Of a stretch of 44,906 bases of DNA, positions 16,911 through 26,516 are shown in pieces. This DNA comes from Alphaproteobacteria bacterium (lineage in GTDB: Bacteria > Pseudomonadota > Alphaproteobacteria > Micropepsales > Micropepsaceae). Both the position numbers and the translations under genes were made by a program. Within the stretch, counting starts at the first letter, position 1. Every line of letters begins with the position of its first letter. Where the stretch lies: assembly GCA_013389115.1 (NCBI GenBank), contig JACADY010000018.1, positions 1-44,906 on the forward strand, written 5' to 3'. Below the pieces are notes generated by a model, which was not told the DNA's origin, did no database searches, and saw nothing but the letters and a program-made list of their open reading frames with translations.

Positions 16911-17140
16911 GAACGGCCTCGATGGAAGGGGCGAGAGGAAAGCCTAGTGTGGCACGCTACAACTTAGCAAATCGCGTGCGCCCGCGCACATAACCTCTCG
17001 AGGCGCGCGAGAGGATCCGGATGCTGATGGAACCGTCCTTGTGGATTCTCTTCGCCCGCAATTGCACGCGCGAGAATGACAAGCGAGAGACTGAAAGGAC
17101 GGCGCCGGCAATAATCCCGCCCCTTGGGGGACCCATGGAC

Positions 17141-17225
17141 TGGTGCGGTCGAGAGGACTCGAACCTCCACGCCTCGCGGCGCTACCACCTCAAGGTAGTG
17201 CGTCTACCAATTCCGCCACGACCGC
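17141..17225 (-). tRNA. tRNA-Leu (anticodon GAG)
   Basis: An 85-base class II tRNA with encoded CCA. The acceptor arms GCGGTCG and CGACCGC pair perfectly, the D arm reads GCGGAATTGGTAGACGC, and the anticodon stem CTACC/GGTAG encloses loop TTGAGGT with anticodon GAG, which reads CUC and CUU leucine codons. A long variable arm (CGCCGCGAGGCG) is diagnostic for leucine or serine, and the T arm has TTCGAGT. Confidence 0.97.
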
Positions 17226-17292
17226 AAATCGCATGGGAGAGATGAGGGGGCAGCGTGTAACAAATCAAAGGCGCCTTGTGAAGGGCCAAGCC

Positions 17293-17526
17293 TCAGGTGA
17301 TGCGCTTGAGCGTGTCAGTGACCGAAACGGCGATCCGCTCCCCCTGGACCATGATCTCGCCGCGTGCGACCGGCTTGTTGTTCGCAAGGATCCAGACCTC
17401 ATCGTTGACATTCGCATCAAGCTCGATGACGGCGCCACGGCCCATGCGCAAGAGCTGGTGCATGGGGATTTTCGACCGCCCGATGACAACCGAAATTTCT
17501 ACCTTGACGGTCTCGACCGATGCCAT
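17293..17526 (-). CDS. FliM/FliN-type flagellar motor switch domain protein
   Basis: A 77-residue protein that is one SpoA/FliN domain: VKVEISVVIGRSKIPMHQLL, then MGRGAVIELD, then ANNKPVARGEIMVQGERIAVSVTD. In the flagellar C-ring FliN multimers set rotation direction; related SpoA proteins serve type III secretion. It is shorter than most FliN proteins, with almost no N-terminal tail. The ATG at 17526 follows GGAG at six bases, better than the ATG at 17538. It is an orphan here: the neighbours are tRNA-Leu and lipB, and no other flagellar gene lies in the window. Confidence 0.85.
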   Translation of the reverse strand: MASVETVKVEISVVIGRSKIPMHQLLRMGRGAVIELDANVNDEVWILANNKPVARGEIMVQGERIAVSVTDTLKRIT

Positions 17527-17586
17527 GCTGCGCTCCATGTCGCGGCGGGTTGTCCCGCCCGAGGTCTTGACCCTAAGGCTGTAACA

Positions 17587-17602
17587 TTTACCTCCTGGTA
17601 AA
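17587..17602. promoter_or_regulatory. TTTACC-TCCT-GGTAAA palindrome before lipB
   Basis: A perfect 6-bp inverted repeat with a 4-base loop ends one base before the lipB ATG at 17604. It lies in the 77-base divergent gap shared with fliN and could be an operator or a start-proximal hairpin. Chance occurrence cannot be excluded. Confidence 0.3.
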
Positions 17603-17603
17603 C

Positions 17604-18296
17604 ATGACGCACGCCCCCGTTGATTGGATGACTTCTAAAGAGCCGGTCCCCTATCCGGCCGCCCTGGGTGCAATGGAGGCGCGCGCCGCTGCCATCGCGG
17701 AAGGCACCGCGAGAGAGGCGGTCTGGCTGCTGGAGCACCCCCCGCTCTACACGGCTGGGACAAGCGCGAGGGGCGAGGATCTTCTCGCCCCGTCGCGCTT
17801 TCCGGTTTTCCCGGCCGGGCGCGGCGGCCAATTCACCTATCACGGCCCTGGCCAGCGCGTTGCCTATGTGATGCTTGACCTAAAGGCGCGCGGCGGCGAT
17901 GTCCGCCGGTTCGTCCATGATCTTGAGGAATGGATCATCCGCGCCCTCTCCCGTTTCGATGTGAAGGGAGAACGCCGCGAGGGCCGCGTCGGCATCTGGA
18001 TCGCGCGGGCGGGCGGGCGCGAGGACAAGATCGCCGCCATCGGCATCCGCGTGCGCAAGGGCGTGAGCTTTCATGGCATCAGCCTCAATGTCGCCCCCGA
18101 CCTCGCCCATTTCTCCGGCATCGTCCCCTGCGGCATCGCCGATGCGGGTGTGACGAGCCTTGCTGATCTGGGATCGCCCGCGACGATGGCGGATGCTGAC
18201 CGCGCGCTGCGATCGGCCTTTGAAGAGGTGTTCGGACCATTGACCGATGCACCGGCGCCACAGGCACGGGAAAGAGAAAAAACGCAGGCGCGCTAA
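17604..18296 (+). CDS. lipB: Octanoyltransferase LipB
   Basis: A 230-residue enzyme that moves octanoyl from acyl carrier protein to the lipoyl domains of dehydrogenase complexes, the first step of lipoate synthesis. Seen here: [10 protein letters not shown] near residue 43, [13 protein letters not shown] (72-84), the catalytic lysine K142 in [10 protein letters not shown], and the catalytic cysteine C176 in SGIVPCGI. An alternative start at 17628 would give [10 protein letters not shown] and still keep the full domain. The last residues (after about 218) are charged and not conserved-looking. Confidence 0.95.
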   Translation: MTHAPVDWMTSKEPVPYPAALGAMEARAAAIAEGTAREAVWLLEHPPLYTAGTSARGEDLLAPSRFPVFPAGRGGQFTYHGPGQRVAYVMLDLKARGGDVRRFVHDLEEWIIRALSRFDVKGERREGRVGIWIARAGGREDKIAAIGIRVRKGVSFHGISLNVAPDLAHFSGIVPCGIADAGVTSLADLGSPATMADADRALRSAFEEVFGPLTDAPAPQAREREKTQAR

Positions 18297-18366
18297 CCAT
18301 TTCGCTTCACGGCCCGCTAACGCCCCTTGTTTGAAATCCCCCCGCGGGTGATTTCGGGGTGGCGTC

Positions 18367-18918
18367 GTGATGAGTGCGGGGTATCGCACGTTCGGTGTGA
18401 CGGGCAGAGTGAAGGACGAGCTGAGCATCTTCAGCGCGCGCCTTGTTCTTGTGGATGAGTATGGCCGCGAGCGCACGATCGCGCTGGAGGAGCCATCGCT
18501 TTTCGCATCGCCCGGCGACCGGCTCACCGCCATCTATGCCGCGCGCGGAGAAGACCGCGAGGGCAAGCTCCTGCGCCTCATCAATCGCTCGAACGGCAAG
18601 GAGAGGCTGTTCGAGGACCGGCTCTATTCATTGCGCGGGCGAAGGTTATTTAGGGCCCTGCCAGTGGCGATTGTCTGGACACTGATCTTCGCGCTCGCCT
18701 TCGCGGTCTTCTGCCAGATCAACGGCAACCCCATCGACACGCACATCGAATTCCAGGTGATGGCCGCAACGGTGGGCATGAGCTTCTTGGCATTCCTCAT
18801 TCTCTTCTGGATCTGCCGCGATGTCGCGACCCACAGCATCGACCGCCTGATCAAGGATGGCTGCGAGAGGGAAATCCAGAGCCAGCGGATTAACGAGATC
18901 TTGGCGCCCGGCGAATAG
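18367..18918 (+). CDS. Membrane protein, paralog of the next gene
   Basis: A 183-residue protein. Residues 1-95 form a soluble domain with the pattern ...VLVDEYGRERTIALEE...GDRLTAIY...LLRLINRSNGKERLFEDRLYSLRG. Then come two hydrophobic segments (about 98-118 and 128-148) and a charged tail. The same pattern recurs in the next gene, so the two are tandem paralogs. Starts at GTG 18367 or ATG 18370 are equally possible. No function is known to me. It follows lipB by 70 bases on the same strand. Confidence 0.7.
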   Translation: MMSAGYRTFGVTGRVKDELSIFSARLVLVDEYGRERTIALEEPSLFASPGDRLTAIYAARGEDREGKLLRLINRSNGKERLFEDRLYSLRGRRLFRALPVAIVWTLIFALAFAVFCQINGNPIDTHIEFQVMAATVGMSFLAFLILFWICRDVATHSIDRLIKDGCEREIQSQRINEILAPGE

Positions 18919-18950
18919 GATGGGGCCTCTGGCAGGCATAAGGGGCAGCC

Positions 18951-19643
18951 ATGCAGGACTACACGACGTTCTCACATTCCGGCCGCGCGGCGGGCGTCGC
19001 CAACTGGTCCGACAGCTATGTTCACGGCTCCAGCAGCGGTGGCGGCGGCTATCTGCACAACGGCTCGGGCCATGTTCACGGCCCCAGCACGCGCATCTCA
19101 ACGACCGTCGTTGAGCGCCAGCGCTTCTTTGTCGTTAACGACAATGGCTATGAGCAGCCCATCACGCTTTCAAATGGGCAGATGCCCGTGCGCGATGGCC
19201 ACCGGATCACGATCGTCTATGGCACGATCGAGGGCAAGGATACGGGCTGGGCGCTGATGGCGCGCAACCATGACACCGGCCAGACGGCCGAGTTCAGGGA
19301 TTCGCTCATCTCGATTCGTGGTTCGTTGTCATCGAAGGCCTGGGCCTCAGGCATGGCGATCGCGACTGTGTGCCTTGCAATCCTCGTCCTGTTCGCCGCG
19401 CTCGTCGATGGCCCGGCGATTGCGATCGGCCAATTCTTCGAGAACTTCTTCTCCATTCTGATCGCCTGGGGCGTGGTGACCGTGCTTGGTGCCCTGATCG
19501 CGGGGATCTGGCTCGTCATCAGATATTCAGGCGTCGACAAGCGCATCATTCGCATGGCGCGCGAGGCGATGGACGAGGAAACAAAGCTCCTGCGCCAGAT
19601 GTGGCAGGACGCGCGCGATGCCAATCCCCCGGCCGAGCGTTGA
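18951..19643 (+). CDS. Membrane protein with Gly/His/Ser-rich N-terminus, paralog of the previous gene
   Basis: A 230-residue protein with AGGGGC ribosome site before the ATG. Residues 18-48 are rich in Gly, Ser and His (SYVHGSSSGGGGYLHNGSGH and on), followed by a soluble domain matching the previous gene (FVVNDNGYEQPITLS...DGHRITIVY...ARNHDTGQTAEFRDSLISIRG), two hydrophobic segments (about 130-152 and 165-190) and a charged helix. I recall similar heads in uncharacterised proteobacterial membrane proteins, but a search is needed to confirm. It converges on pccA. Confidence 0.75.
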   Translation: MQDYTTFSHSGRAAGVANWSDSYVHGSSSGGGGYLHNGSGHVHGPSTRISTTVVERQRFFVVNDNGYEQPITLSNGQMPVRDGHRITIVYGTIEGKDTGWALMARNHDTGQTAEFRDSLISIRGSLSSKAWASGMAIATVCLAILVLFAALVDGPAIAIGQFFENFFSILIAWGVVTVLGALIAGIWLVIRYSGVDKRIIRMAREAMDEETKLLRQMWQDARDANPPAER

Positions 19644-19663
19644 GACGAGGAGGGCCTTGACGC

Positions 19664-21676
19664 TCAGGTGAATTCGAGGATCACCGCATCGACGGCAAGG
19701 CTGTCGCCCTTTTTCGCATTGATCTTCTTCACCGTGCCATCGCGTTCCGCGCGCAGCACGTTTTCCATCTTCATCGCTTCGACGACGGCCAGCGTTTCCC
19801 CGGCCTTCACTTCCTGACCCTCTTCGAAATTGATCGAAACGACGAGGCCGGGCATCGGGCACAGCAGCAGCTTTGATGTGTCCGCAGCCTTCTTGACGGG
19901 CATCAGCTTGCGCAGCTCGGCTTCGCGCGGCCTCAGGACCTGCGCCATCAGCGTGGCACCGCGATGCACCATGCGCAGGCCGGCCGGCGTCTTTGTGATC
20001 TGAATGGCGACCACCGCCCCATCGACGACACCGGTGAAGACAGGCTCCCCCGGCACCCAGCCGGAATGGATGACGGTGGCGATTTCCTTGCCGCCCTTGC
20101 CTTTCATCGTCACATCGATGCGATTGGCATCCTCCGCGATCACATGGACCGCGTATTCCTTGTTGTCGAGTACGACCACCCAGTCGGGCTGATAGACGGG
20201 CGTTGCCCCCACCCGGCCATTGAGCTGACGCAGGCGCACCTGATCGCGCGTATGGGCAAACGCCGCGACCGCTGCCAGCATCTCCTCCGTCTTCTTCGAC
20301 AAGCTGACGCCATGGAAGCCGTCCGGGAACTCTTCCTTGATGAAGCCCGTCGTCAGCGCGCCCTTGCGAAAGCGCGGGTTCTGCATCACCGCCTGCAGGA
20401 AGGGAATGTTCTGCTGAATGCCCGCGATGTGAAAACTGTCGAGCGCGCGCGCCTGCAGATCGATCGCCCCCTCGCGCGTTTCGGCGTAGGAGCAAAGCTT
20501 GGCGATCATGGGATCATAGAACATCGAGATCTCGCCGCCCTCGAACACGCCCGTATCGTTGCGAATGAGACCGCCTTCGGTCTTGCCCTCCGCCGGCGGC
20601 TGATAGCGCACGAGGCGCCCGATCGAGGGCAGGAAATTGCGATAGGGATCCTCCGCATAGATGCGGCTTTCGATCGCCCAGCCATCCCAGCTGATGTCGT
20701 CCTGCGAAAGCTTGAGCCGCTCGCCCGCCGCGACGCGGATCATCTGTTCGACAAGATCGACCCCGGTGATGAGCTCGGTCACGGGATGTTCGACCTGCAG
20801 GCGTGTATTCATCTCAAGGAAATAGAAGTTCCGCTCGCCATCGACGATGAACTCGACCGTGCCCGCGCTGTCGTACTTGACGGCTTTGGCCAGCGAGACT
20901 GCCTGCGCACCCATCGCCATGCGCGTCGCCATGTCGAGGAATGGCGAGGGCGCCTCCTCGATCACCTTCTGGTGCCGCCGCTGGATCGAGCACTCACGCT
21001 CGCCCAGGTGAATGACATTGCCGTGCTTGTCGCCCAGCACCTGGATTTCGATATGGCGTGGCTGATTGACGAATTTCTCGATGAAGATGCGGTCATCGCC
21101 GAACGAGGCCCGCGCCTCGTTCATCGCCGACTGGAAGGCCTGCGCCATTTCATCGGCATTCTCAACGATACGAAGCCCCTTGCCGCCACCGCCCGCCGAG
21201 GCCTTGACCATCACGGGATAGCCGATCTCATCGGCGATCTTGACCGCCTGCTTCACGTCCGCGATCTCGCCGATATAGCCCGGAACCGTGTTCACCTTCG
21301 CCTTGGCGGCGAGTTTTTTGGATTTGATCTTGTCCCCCATCGCATGGATGGCCTTGGGGTTGGGCCCGATGAAGACGACGCCCGCCTTTTCCAGCGCCTT
21401 GGGAAACGCCTGCCGCTCTGAAAGGAAGCCATAGCCGGGATGCACCGCCTCGGCCTTGGTCTTTTTGCAGGCCTCGACGATCTTCTCGATGATCAGATAG
21501 GACTGCGCCGCCGGTGGCGGTCCGATATGCACCGCCTCGTCCGCCATCTCGACATGCAACGCATCCTTGTCGGCATCCGAATAGACCGCCACCGACTTGA
21601 TACCCATTTTGCGGGCCGTCTTGATGACGCGGCAGGCGATTTCACCGCGATTGGCGATGAGGATTTTCTTGAACAT
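19664..21676 (-). CDS. pccA: Propionyl-CoA carboxylase alpha subunit (biotin carboxylase/carrier)
   Basis: A 670-residue subunit with the full acyl-CoA carboxylase layout: biotin carboxylase N-domain (FKKILIANRGEIACRVIKTA), ATP-grasp part with glycine-rich KASAGGGGKGLRIV, carboxylase C-domain with EMNTRLQVEHPVTE, a linker domain, and a C-terminal biotinyl domain whose biotin lysine is K636 in EAMKMEN. With PccB it makes methylmalonyl-CoA from propionyl-CoA, feeding breakdown of odd-chain fats and branched amino acids into the TCA cycle. Close MCC and ACC relatives exist, but the sequence and the pccB partner favour PCC. Confidence 0.93.
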   Translation of the reverse strand: MFKKILIANRGEIACRVIKTARKMGIKSVAVYSDADKDALHVEMADEAVHIGPPPAAQSYLIIEKIVEACKKTKAEAVHPGYGFLSERQAFPKALEKAGVVFIGPNPKAIHAMGDKIKSKKLAAKAKVNTVPGYIGEIADVKQAVKIADEIGYPVMVKASAGGGGKGLRIVENADEMAQAFQSAMNEARASFGDDRIFIEKFVNQPRHIEIQVLGDKHGNVIHLGERECSIQRRHQKVIEEAPSPFLDMATRMAMGAQAVSLAKAVKYDSAGTVEFIVDGERNFYFLEMNTRLQVEHPVTELITGVDLVEQMIRVAAGERLKLSQDDISWDGWAIESRIYAEDPYRNFLPSIGRLVRYQPPAEGKTEGGLIRNDTGVFEGGEISMFYDPMIAKLCSYAETREGAIDLQARALDSFHIAGIQQNIPFLQAVMQNPRFRKGALTTGFIKEEFPDGFHGVSLSKKTEEMLAAVAAFAHTRDQVRLRQLNGRVGATPVYQPDWVVVLDNKEYAVHVIAEDANRIDVTMKGKGGKEIATVIHSGWVPGEPVFTGVVDGAVVAIQITKTPAGLRMVHRGATLMAQVLRPREAELRKLMPVKKAADTSKLLLCPMPGLVVSINFEEGQEVKAGETLAVVEAMKMENVLRAERDGTVKKINAKKGDSLAVDAVILEFT

Positions 21677-21750
21677 GGCGGCTCGTCTATCCGGCGGGTT
21701 TCGTGGATCTCATTGTTATCCCAGCGTCAGGCCGTGGCCGGAAACGCGGG

Positions 21751-22143
21751 TTAAAGGGCGGGCGTCACGTCTGTGTGCAGGAAATCATCGCCTTTGAAAA
21801 GAAGCGGTTCGCGTTTGTCCTTGGCGAGTGCATAGGAAAAGCAATCACCGAAATTGAGCCGCGCCGGATGACCTGAATGCTTGCCGAAGAACCGATAGGC
21901 ATCCCGTGCAAGCCTGGCTTGGACAGGGGAGACGGGCTCGATGGCAATAGCAAGCTCGGCGATGAGTTCATCAAGGCGTCGCCCGACAATGGGATCGGGG
22001 TCGCGATCAAGCACGATGCCGGATTCGAGATAGGTCGCGGCAGACATGCGCAAAACGGACGCCGCCGCGACGGCTTCGAAAAAAACCTCGGCGTCCTGCT
22101 CGGACGTGATGAGGGCGATCAATGCTGAGGTCTCGAGGATCAC
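21751..22143 (-). CDS. vapC: VapC-family PIN-domain toxin
   Basis: A 130-residue PIN-domain endoribonuclease. The acidic metal site can be read as E4 (MILETSAL, Glu in place of the commoner Asp), E40 (YLESGIV), D100 ([12 protein letters not shown]) and D119 or D120 (FKGDDF). VapC toxins cut tRNA or rRNA when not bound by VapB. The GTG start overlaps the antitoxin stop by four bases (GTGA, 22140-22143), the usual coupling for such pairs. All expected acidic residues are present, so it looks active. Confidence 0.93.
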   Translation of the reverse strand: MILETSALIALITSEQDAEVFFEAVAAASVLRMSAATYLESGIVLDRDPDPIVGRRLDELIAELAIAIEPVSPVQARLARDAYRFFGKHSGHPARLNFGDCFSYALAKDKREPLLFKGDDFLHTDVTPAL

Positions 22144-22403
22144 TTCGGCAGACCATTCTCATCATACAAGAGCTCGCCATGCGCGACAGCGAGGGTTTCA
22201 GGAGAAAGTCGCCGGCGCATATCATCAACGATCGCCCGGGCCCGCTTGATGCGCGCCGCAATCACTTCGCCGCGTTCGCCCCCCAGGCGCTCCAGCCGCT
22301 CCTTCAGAGCCGCGATCACGGCCTGGGACATGGATTCACCCGTCAGCTCGGCAAGGCGATGCGCCAGGGCATGGGCTTCCGGGTTCTTGATGTTCAAGCT
22401 CAT
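22140..22403 (-). CDS. vapB: VapB-type antitoxin (Rv0623-like)
   Basis: An 87-residue antitoxin of the Rv0623-like transcription factor family: a short ribbon-helix-helix-like N-terminus ([20 protein letters not shown]), the [20 protein letters not shown] helix, and a C-terminal toxin-binding stretch with [14 protein letters not shown]. It should neutralise VapC and repress its own promoter. It lies between the small ORF and vapC, inside the pccB-pccA interval. Confidence 0.92.
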   Translation of the reverse strand: MSLNIKNPEAHALAHRLAELTGESMSQAVIAALKERLERLGGERGEVIAARIKRARAIVDDMRRRLSPETLAVAHGELLYDENGLPK

Positions 22404-22460
22404 GGTAGAAATGTACCTAACGAATGGTAGAAGTCAACCATTTCCCCTCGTCGTCAGTCT

Positions 22461-22640
22461 TCACCGCGGATCGCCCTTCGCGTCATAAAGGAAATCGGCC
22501 GGGTCGAGGGAGCTGACCGGAAGGATGGGCCGCGTGCGGATATCGCCCGATATTGCGATCGCCCGCTCGATGCGGCGCGAGAGTTCGGCCTGCTTCTCGG
22601 CCATTTGGCGCGCATTCAGCCGCTGTTGATGGGAGCTCAT
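22461..22640 (-). CDS. Small 59-residue protein between pccB and vapB
   Basis: A short frame with a good ribosome site (GGAAGG, then ten bases, then ATG at 22640) that reads MSSHQQRLNARQMAEKQAEL and ends FLYDAKGDPR. The first half is a charged amphipathic helix, the second half has RTRPILPVSSLDPADFLYD. No family recognised. It starts 40 bases after the pccB stop and is on the same strand, so it is probably co-transcribed with pccB. Its codon use and ribosome site support it being real. Confidence 0.55.
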   Translation of the reverse strand: MSSHQQRLNARQMAEKQAELSRRIERAIAISGDIRTRPILPVSSLDPADFLYDAKGDPR

Positions 22641-22680
22641 GCTTTAAGTCCTTCCCTTGATCCGGTGCCGTTGCCATCCC

Positions 22681-24213
<1,533 letters not shown>

Positions 24214-24409
24214 GGCGCAAACGACGCCCCCTTGTGTCCGGATGCGGATGATCTTGGGATTGGCCGGGAGACGGCCGTCCTCGACACGCGTCAATTGGCA
24301 CAAGAACGTCTGGACTGGCAAGGGCTTAGAGCAACGAGAGGAAAGGTGAAGGCCGCTTTTTGGCAATAAGGTTTCAGCTGCGGAAAGCCCGTCCTGCCGC
24401 GCAATATCC

Positions 24410-25114
24410 CTAAATCAACCTCAAGAACCGCTCCGCGAGGACGAGTTCCGCCTCCATCGCCCGTGCCCGCCTTGTCGCTTCGGCATCGATCCCCCAGGCC
24501 TCTTCCTGGAAGGTCTCATCGAGCCGGGCAAGCGCGAAGGCCTCCACGGCGCCCAGCCGCCCTTCCCTCAAGGCAAGGCCAAGCACGACGGAGCCAAGGA
24601 GCGTCACGGCCGAGGTCAATCCCGCCAATGCGAAGGCGCCATGCCCCTCAAGCGCCCGCGATATGGCCGCGATCGTTGCCTCCGGCTGCGCGACAGGCAT
24701 GACGCCGGACTGCAAGGCGAAATGCGCGCCGAACCGCTCCGCTGCCCAAAGAAGCAGCGGGTCCCAAGCCTCGCGCTGGCGCGCGATCAGAGCCTCTGGC
24801 CCTTCTGCGCGATAGCAAAGAAGATCGCTGCATGCGAACCCGAGAAGGTCCTCGGCAAAGCGCTGGCGCGCGGGCGAGATGTGATCGATCGCAGCATTGG
24901 CAAGTCCGGTCAGCGGCAACGCCTGGGGCTTGATTTCGCCTTCCTGCGCGCGCCACTCCGCGCCGATCGCCTCGGCCAGCGCAAGGCTTGGAACAACGAA
25001 GGCCTGCCCCTTCGGTGTCCTGATCCCCCGCCCGTCGAGCACAACCCGATAGCCATCGGCCAGCGGCTCGACACCCACGTCCTTATAGAACCGCCTGAAG
25101 CTGCGAAGCGTCAT
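24410..25114 (-). CDS. ATP12 family F1-ATPase assembly chaperone
   Basis: A 234-residue protein of the ATP12 family, which binds the F1 alpha subunit and guides ATP synthase assembly in mitochondria and alphaproteobacteria. Family blocks include [54 protein letters not shown] and the [20 protein letters not shown] segment. Its ATG overlaps the stop of the rluC-like gene (ATGA, 25111-25114), as is common in alphaproteobacteria. Confidence 0.92.
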   Translation of the reverse strand: MTLRSFRRFYKDVGVEPLADGYRVVLDGRGIRTPKGQAFVVPSLALAEAIGAEWRAQEGEIKPQALPLTGLANAAIDHISPARQRFAEDLLGFACSDLLCYRAEGPEALIARQREAWDPLLLWAAERFGAHFALQSGVMPVAQPEATIAAISRALEGHGAFALAGLTSAVTLLGSVVLGLALREGRLGAVEAFALARLDETFQEEAWGIDAEATRRARAMEAELVLAERFLRLI

Positions 25115-26142
25115 TTTCTCTTGTTCCCGCGTTCAAAATCGATGAACGGGTCCTTGGTGTCATCGGCACTGAATCCGAACAGGGCCCAGCTTTTCTTCAT
25201 ATGCGGCGGCAGCGGTGCCACCACCTCCAGAATGCCGCCTTTGGGATGCTTGATCTGGATCGAGCGGGCATGCAGGTGCAGCATCTTTGGCACCTCGCCC
25301 GACAGGCGCGATTCCGATCCGCCATACTTGAAGTCACCGACGATAGGACAGCCGATCGCCGCCATATGCGCGCGCAGTTGATGGGTGCGGCCGGTAATGG
25401 GCATCAGCGCCACCCAGGCGCACGCACTCGCTGCAGCATCGAGCACGGCATAGTGCGTGACCGCCCGTTTTGCGTCCTCTCGATCATCGCCCGCGGCAAG
25501 CGGCACCATGCGCTCATCGCGCCCATGCTTGCCGTGCCCGCCTTCCTTGGCGAGCGACAGCGCCACTTTGCCCCTGTGGGGCCTTGGCACGCCGTTGACG
25601 AGGGCCCAATAGATCTTGCGGGTCTCGCGCGCCCGGAAGGCTTCGGACAGCGCCGCCGCCGCGGAGGGTGTCCGCGCGATCACGAGCACGCCCGTCGTGT
25701 CCCGGTCGAGCCGGTGCACGAGGCGCGGGCGGTGGCTCTTGCCGAGGCTGAGGGCATCCAAAAGGCCATCGACGCTGCGCTCGATACCGCTGCCGCCTTG
25801 GGCGGCAAGCCCATGCGGCTTGTTAAGCACGATTACGTCCGGATCCTGGTGGAGGATCAGCCCCCGGATGAAGGCCGCATCCTTGTCACTAACGGGCATA
25901 CCGGGCTTGGCGATCTTCTTTTTCGGCGGCGCCACATGCGCCGTTGGCGGCACGCGGATTGCCTGCCCCGCCTCCAGCCGGTCGGCCGCCATCGCCCGCC
26001 CGCCATCGACCCGCACCTGGCCGGTGCGCAGCAGCTTTTCCAGGATCACGTGCGGCAGGTCGGGATAGTGCCGCTTGAACCAGCGGTCGAGCCTGATTCC
26101 GGTCTCATCCTCGCCGACCGTCAAGGTCTTGACAGCGCTCAT
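25111..26142 (-). CDS. RluC/RluD-type 23S rRNA pseudouridine synthase
   Basis: A 343-residue enzyme that isomerises uridines in 23S rRNA. The N-terminal S4 RNA-binding domain (RLDRWFKRHYPDLPHVILEK) is followed by the RluA-type catalytic domain with the active aspartate in LVHRLDRDTTGVLVIART. RluC is the more likely assignment in this alphaproteobacterial context, but RluC and RluD cannot be separated by eye. The ATG at 26142 overlaps the crcB stop by four bases (26139-26142). Confidence 0.88.
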   Translation of the reverse strand: MSAVKTLTVGEDETGIRLDRWFKRHYPDLPHVILEKLLRTGQVRVDGGRAMAADRLEAGQAIRVPPTAHVAPPKKKIAKPGMPVSDKDAAFIRGLILHQDPDVIVLNKPHGLAAQGGSGIERSVDGLLDALSLGKSHRPRLVHRLDRDTTGVLVIARTPSAAAALSEAFRARETRKIYWALVNGVPRPHRGKVALSLAKEGGHGKHGRDERMVPLAAGDDREDAKRAVTHYAVLDAAASACAWVALMPITGRTHQLRAHMAAIGCPIVGDFKYGGSESRLSGEVPKMLHLHARSIQIKHPKGGILEVVAPLPPHMKKSWALFGFSADDTKDPFIDFERGNKRK

Positions 26143-26516
26143 ATCGCCGCCCTCAAGATGTAGAGCCCCAGAAACAGGGCGCCGACCGAGAGCACCACCG
26201 AGGCCGCCATATATGCACCCGCGACCACCCATTCCCCCCGCTCGATCATCAGCGCCGCCTCGAGCGAGAAGGCGGAGAATGTCGTGAACCCGCCGAGCAG
26301 GCCGGTGGTCAGAAGCGCGCGGATTTCAGGGCTCGCCGAGTATTTCAGCGCCATCGCCTCGACGAGGACCCCCATCAGGAATCCGCCCAGGACATTGACG
26401 CCGAGCGTGCCCCAGGGAAGCGTATCGCCAAGGACGTGGGCCGCGGCCCTCGAAAAAAGAAGGCGCGCTACCGAACCGGCAGCGCCGCCAAGTGCAACCA
26501 AGAAGATCATCTGCAT
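26139..26516 (-). CDS. crcB: Fluoride exporter CrcB (Fluc)
   Basis: A 125-residue small membrane channel that removes fluoride. Signature stretches are GGAAGSVARLLFS, WGTLGVNVLGGFLMGVL and GLLGGFTTFSAFSLE; four membrane helices are evident. Start is ambiguous: ATG at 26516 (MQMIFLVALGG) or at 26510, the latter giving an ATGA overlap with the rarA stop. Fluc channels are dimers and may be single or paired genes; only one gene is seen here. No fluoride riboswitch was recognised upstream, because the gene sits inside an operon. Confidence 0.93.
   Translation of the reverse strand: MQMIFLVALGGAAGSVARLLFSRAAAHVLGDTLPWGTLGVNVLGGFLMGVLVEAMALKYSASPEIRALLTTGLLGGFTTFSAFSLEAALMIERGEWVVAGAYMAASVVLSVGALFLGLYILRAAI

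Noticed and set aside
17021..17245. Plus-strand frame overlapping the tRNA gene
   Set aside because: Covers tRNA-Leu on the other strand and shows no coding signal.
18333..18354. GAAATC/GATTTC hairpin after lipB as a terminator
   Set aside because: The stem is short and no T run follows; it may be chance.
22483..22677. 64-codon minus-strand frame over the small ORF
   Set aside because: The 22461-22640 frame has the better ribosome site and a more protein-like composition.
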